A DNA stretch of 8,588 bases from the NCBI GenBank assembly GCA_947458525.1, contig CANHAG010000035.1:1-8588 (forward strand), in the 5' to 3' direction. A program made the translations under genes and the position numbers. This DNA is from Rhodospirillaceae bacterium (lineage in GTDB: Bacteria; Pseudomonadota; Alphaproteobacteria; Rickettsiales; UBA3002). Within the stretch, counting starts at the first letter, position 1; each line of letters begins with the position of its first letter. Shown here one piece after another: positions 6,795 to 8,588 of this stretch. Below the pieces are notes generated by a model. The model was not told the origin of the DNA. It saw only the letters and a program-made list of their open reading frames with translations, and searched no databases.

Positions 6795-7580
6795 TTACCA
6801 ACCTGTGATAATAGTAAGTGCGCAGGCGATGCTTGTGTTGGTCAGATTATAATTATCTGACGTGGCTGCACTCGTGCAATTGGGTGTATAGCTTGTTGTA
6901 TGTGGCTGAGATAACACTTTTCCTGAATTTGCGATTCCGTCATCCACCTTCGTGTCGATGCTCCATGCTTCTTCCGGTTTTAGAGCGGAAAACATAGTTT
7001 CCGCTGTTGGAGTTTCTGTGCCAAAATAAAATACGTGACCGTAATTAGCGACATAATAATACAGATTACCGGAAGCGGTAATTGGCCCGATATAACGCGT
7101 TTGCCAACCTGCATTGCCAAGTTTGCTGCGAGGTACATTTATGCCGATATTACCATCAAAGCCGGCGCTCGCTGCTCCATTCATACCAGTATAGGTACCT
7201 TCGATAAGGCCAGCATGCTGTAATTGGCGCCAGAATTGGAAGCTTTCTGAGCTTAAGTTTATAGCAGTAGCATCTGACAGCGTTCCATTGCCATCGCCAT
7301 CGCAGCTACCGGGGGCGCTTACAGCGGCAGAGGAATTAGTGACACAGTGAGCTGCGCTTACTTGTCGACCCCAAAACGCTGTAGCATTGCGCATATCGCC
7401 AGGCAGAGCCAAATATTTATCGCGGAAGGTTCCAACCGCAGCCTGATAACCCTGCAACTCTCTGGTAACACTCCGCAATTCCGCCGCGCGAATGAGGGAT
7501 TGTCCGGACATGATTCCCCCCACCAGCAGGCCGAGAATGACCAGCACAATGGCCAGTTCGATGAGGGAGAAGCCGGCCAT
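6795..7580 (-). CDS. Orphan type II/IV pseudopilin (prepilin-type N-terminal methylation domain)
   Basis: From ATG 7580 the protein has 261 residues. It begins MAG then FSLIELAIVLVILGLLVGG, a class-III-type prepilin signal. Cleavage by prepilin peptidase would fall between Gly3 and Phe4, with Glu at +5 of the mature chain, followed by the hydrophobic assembly helix. Then come DKYLALPGDMRNATAFWG (54-71), DGDGNGTLSD (94-103), which looks like a calcium-binding loop, and EEAWSIDTKVDDG (203-215), a block I recognise from related bacterial pseudopilins. Cys79/Cys93 and Cys235/Cys253 could form disulfides, the latter near the C-terminus as in pilin D-loops. GGGGTGA lies five bases before the ATG. 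An in-frame GTG at 7589 would give a more basic leader (MTRMAG), and ATG 7844 would add 88 residues. The gene body is less G+C-rich than its neighbours (25 of 60 bases at 6841-6900). No other pilus or secretion genes are in view. Confidence 0.85.
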   Translation of the reverse strand: MAGFSLIELAIVLVILGLLVGGIMSGQSLIRAAELRSVTRELQGYQAAVGTFRDKYLALPGDMRNATAFWGRQVSAAHCVTNSSAAVSAPGSCDGDGNGTLSDATAINLSSESFQFWRQLQHAGLIEGTYTGMNGAASAGFDGNIGINVPRSKLGNAGWQTRYIGPITASGNLYYYVANYGHVFYFGTETPTAETMFSALKPEEAWSIDTKVDDGIANSGKVLSQPHTTSYTPNCTSAATSDNYNLTNTSIACALTIITGW

Positions 7581-7587
7581 ACGTGTC

Positions 7588-7607
7588 ACCCCGTCGCATG
7601 ACGGGGT
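7588..7607 (-). repeat. Hairpin overlapping the pseudopilin ribosome binding site
   Basis: ACCCCGTC (7588-7595) and GACGGGGT (7600-7607) form a perfect eight-pair stem with a four-base loop. On the minus-strand transcript, the arm nearest the start codon contains GGGGT of the Shine-Dalgarno-like GGGGTGA. Confidence 0.7.
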
Positions 7608-7629
7608 CTGGTCTGATGGGCAAGACCGG

Positions 7630-7650
7630 ATGCCGTCATGAAGACGGCAT
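7630..7650. repeat. Second palindrome in the pseudopilin leader
   Basis: ATGCCGTC (7630-7637) and GACGGCAT (7643-7650) pair perfectly over eight bases with a five-base loop. It shares the GTCAT core (ATGAC on the plus strand at 7649-7653) with the palindromes on either side. Confidence 0.7.
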
Positions 7651-7705
7651 GACAGGGCGCAGGATTCCGGGTGAGGGCGGGAGGAGGGTGAGAAGCCCCT
7701 ATTTT

Positions 7706-7754
7706 TTGTCATCCCCGCGACTCGTAGCGAAGCGGAGAGAGGCGGGAATGACAA
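7706..7754. repeat. Dispersed-type palindrome, GTCATTCCCGC family
   Basis: TTGTCATCCCCGC (7706-7718) and GCGGGAATGACAA (7742-7754) form a 13-base inverted repeat with one C/T difference (a G-T type pair), around a 23-base centre. The arm TTGTCATTCCCGC is a well-known kind of short dispersed bacterial palindrome. Whether it recurs elsewhere in this genome cannot be seen from the window. Confidence 0.7.
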
Positions 7755-7882
7755 GCGGGGGCGAGGCAACCTAACCATCACCAACCCGCCAGTAACGGAA
7801 GATTCAGCGCAGGGGATAAGGGTAAAAGACCGACTCTGGCGCATGGGATTGCCTTGTGTAAAAAGGAAATGAAAGTGTGTGA

Positions 7883-7911
7883 ATTATAGCCGAAACTGCA
7901 GATTTTCTCAA
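7883..7911 (-). promoter_or_regulatory. Strong sigma-70 promoter driving the pseudopilin gene
   Basis: On the minus strand TTGAGA (7906-7911, five of six matches to TTGACA) is followed after exactly 17 bases by a consensus TATAAT (7883-7888). The predicted start is near 7876. This is the best promoter in the window. Its position means the pseudopilin message carries a long leader containing the palindromes. Confidence 0.65.
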
Positions 7912-7995
7912 GGGTGAAAGCTATATCGAAATCCTACCGGGTATGCCGCGGATTCAATAAGTGATTTCTTGGTTGTAGACTGGCTCGTAGATACT

Positions 7996-8588
7996 ATGAG
8001 TGAACGCATCATGCAGTCCCGCGATAGATCCGCTACCTGGCACTATCTTACCCGAACCTGGGTGGGGCAGGATCCGTTTGCTGTCGTGCGCGCGGCGGGT
8101 GAAGCGCTGCATCCGGGTATGCAGCTTTCGCCCTATGAAGCCTATCTGCTGCAGTGGCTGGTGCGCATCAGCGATGCGCGCCATATCCTTGAGATTGGCA
8201 GTTTTGCAGGCTATTCCGCCTGCTGGCTGGCAGGTGGCCTGCCGGCATCAGGCACCCTTACTACGCTTGAAAAACAGCCCGCGCATGCGACACTCGCCCG
8301 TACCCATACGCAGCACGACACGCGCATCCATGTGGTGGAGGCAGACGCGCGGGACTGGCTGAACACTTACCGTGGTACGGGGTTCGATTTTCTGTTTATT
8401 GACGGGGAAAAACGCCGCTACGGTGACTATCTGGATGCGGCGTTGCCGCACCTTACCCCTGACGCATGGATTGTGGCAGATAATACGCTGCTCTTTGGCG
8501 CAATGGCGGGCATAGCAGACCGCAACATCGCACCAGAAACCATTGCCGCAATGCAGCAATTTAATGCACGCCTCGCGGATGCCCGATA
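7996..8588 (+). CDS. SAM-dependent O-methyltransferase (caffeoyl-CoA OMT-like), 3' end missing
   Basis: The frame opens at ATG 7996 and runs off the end of the window, showing 197 residues. It carries the class I methyltransferase layout. The SAM-binding motif is ILEIGSFAGYSACWLA (64-79), with acidic Glu91 ending the next strand (TLEK) and EAD at 116-118. FDFLFIDGEKRRYGDYLD (130-147) and ADNTLLFG (161-168) match the FIDG.K..Y and DN.L..G blocks of the cation-dependent O-methyltransferase family related to catechol and caffeoyl-CoA enzymes. Asp136, Asp162 and Asn163 are the expected metal ligands. Perhaps 20-30 C-terminal residues are missing. The substrate is unknown; bacterial members act on small hydroxylated compounds or tRNA uridine derivatives (TrmR-type), which this fragment cannot settle. 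No good ribosome binding site precedes ATG 7996 or the alternative ATG 8011. It is divergent from the pseudopilin gene. Confidence 0.9.
   Translation, partial: MSERIMQSRDRSATWHYLTRTWVGQDPFAVVRAAGEALHPGMQLSPYEAYLLQWLVRISDARHILEIGSFAGYSACWLAGGLPASGTLTTLEKQPAHATLARTHTQHDTRIHVVEADARDWLNTYRGTGFDFLFIDGEKRRYGDYLDAALPHLTPDAWIVADNTLLFGAMAGIADRNIAPETIAAMQQFNARLADAR

Larger units (their letters stand above)
7581..7876 (-). other. Long palindrome-filled leader of the pseudopilin transcript
   Basis: Between the predicted transcript start (about 7876) and the pseudopilin ATG at 7580 lie nearly 300 bases holding three palindromes but no stop codon in the pilin frame. ATG 7844 is preceded by AAGG at seven bases, so translation could begin there and run in frame into the pilin. 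That 88-residue extension (MRQSRSFTLIPCAE...) has low complexity and looks like translated repeat DNA. I treat it as untranslated leader or leader ORF, not as part of the pilin. Together with 7877-7995, this accounts for the gap between the pilin and methyltransferase genes. Confidence 0.5.

Noticed and set aside
7588..7754. CRISPR array or integrated mobile element in the palindrome cluster
   Set aside because: The three palindromes differ in sequence and spacing, there are no regular spacers, no direct-repeat boundaries were seen and no transposase is present.
7842..7844. ATG 7844 as the true pseudopilin start
   Set aside because: It has a fair AAGG site and an open frame, but puts 88 residues of repeat-derived sequence before the prepilin signal, far longer than usual leaders. 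Kept as an open alternative, not as the annotated start.

Overview
This window looks like the chromosome of an alphaproteobacterium. The evidence is the alphaproteobacterial-style N-terminus of PBP2 (an Arg-rich start leading into a single membrane anchor), the two-part thermonuclease-like protein with a second C-terminal domain, high G+C genes, and a dispersed palindrome of the GTCATTCCCGC type. The lineage is inferred from remembered family features and was not computed. No transposase, integrase, tRNA, rRNA or CRISPR array is visible.

Layout. 1-473: the 3' end of an OmpA-domain (peptidoglycan-binding) envelope protein. Three bases later, 477-1406 encodes a five-segment membrane protein that resembles a degenerate CobD/CbiB (or AmpE-like) protein. 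A 121-base gap with a possible promoter and an imperfect inverted repeat leads to 1528-3120, a 530-residue protein I do not recognise. Convergent with it is the cell-elongation pair mrdA (PBP2, 6123-4303) and rodA (4306-3167), whose stop and start overlap in ATGA. Divergent from mrdA is a secreted thermonuclease-like protein (6213-6785) that lacks the N-terminal catalytic part. It converges with an orphan type II/IV pseudopilin (7580-6795). The pseudopilin has a strong promoter about 300 bases upstream and a leader full of palindromes. The window ends inside an O-methyltransferase gene (7996 onward).

How the genes relate. Three products concern the envelope. RodA polymerises glycan strands and PBP2 cross-links them during elongation, while the OmpA-domain protein would tether something to peptidoglycan. 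The pseudopilin and thermonuclease-like proteins are exported, but no secretion-system partners lie nearby. I see no clear multi-gene novel system here. The most unusual points are the palindrome-filled in-frame leader of the pseudopilin gene with its hairpin over the ribosome binding site, the catalytically truncated thermonuclease-like protein, the CobD-like protein lacking family motifs, and the unassigned 530-residue protein.
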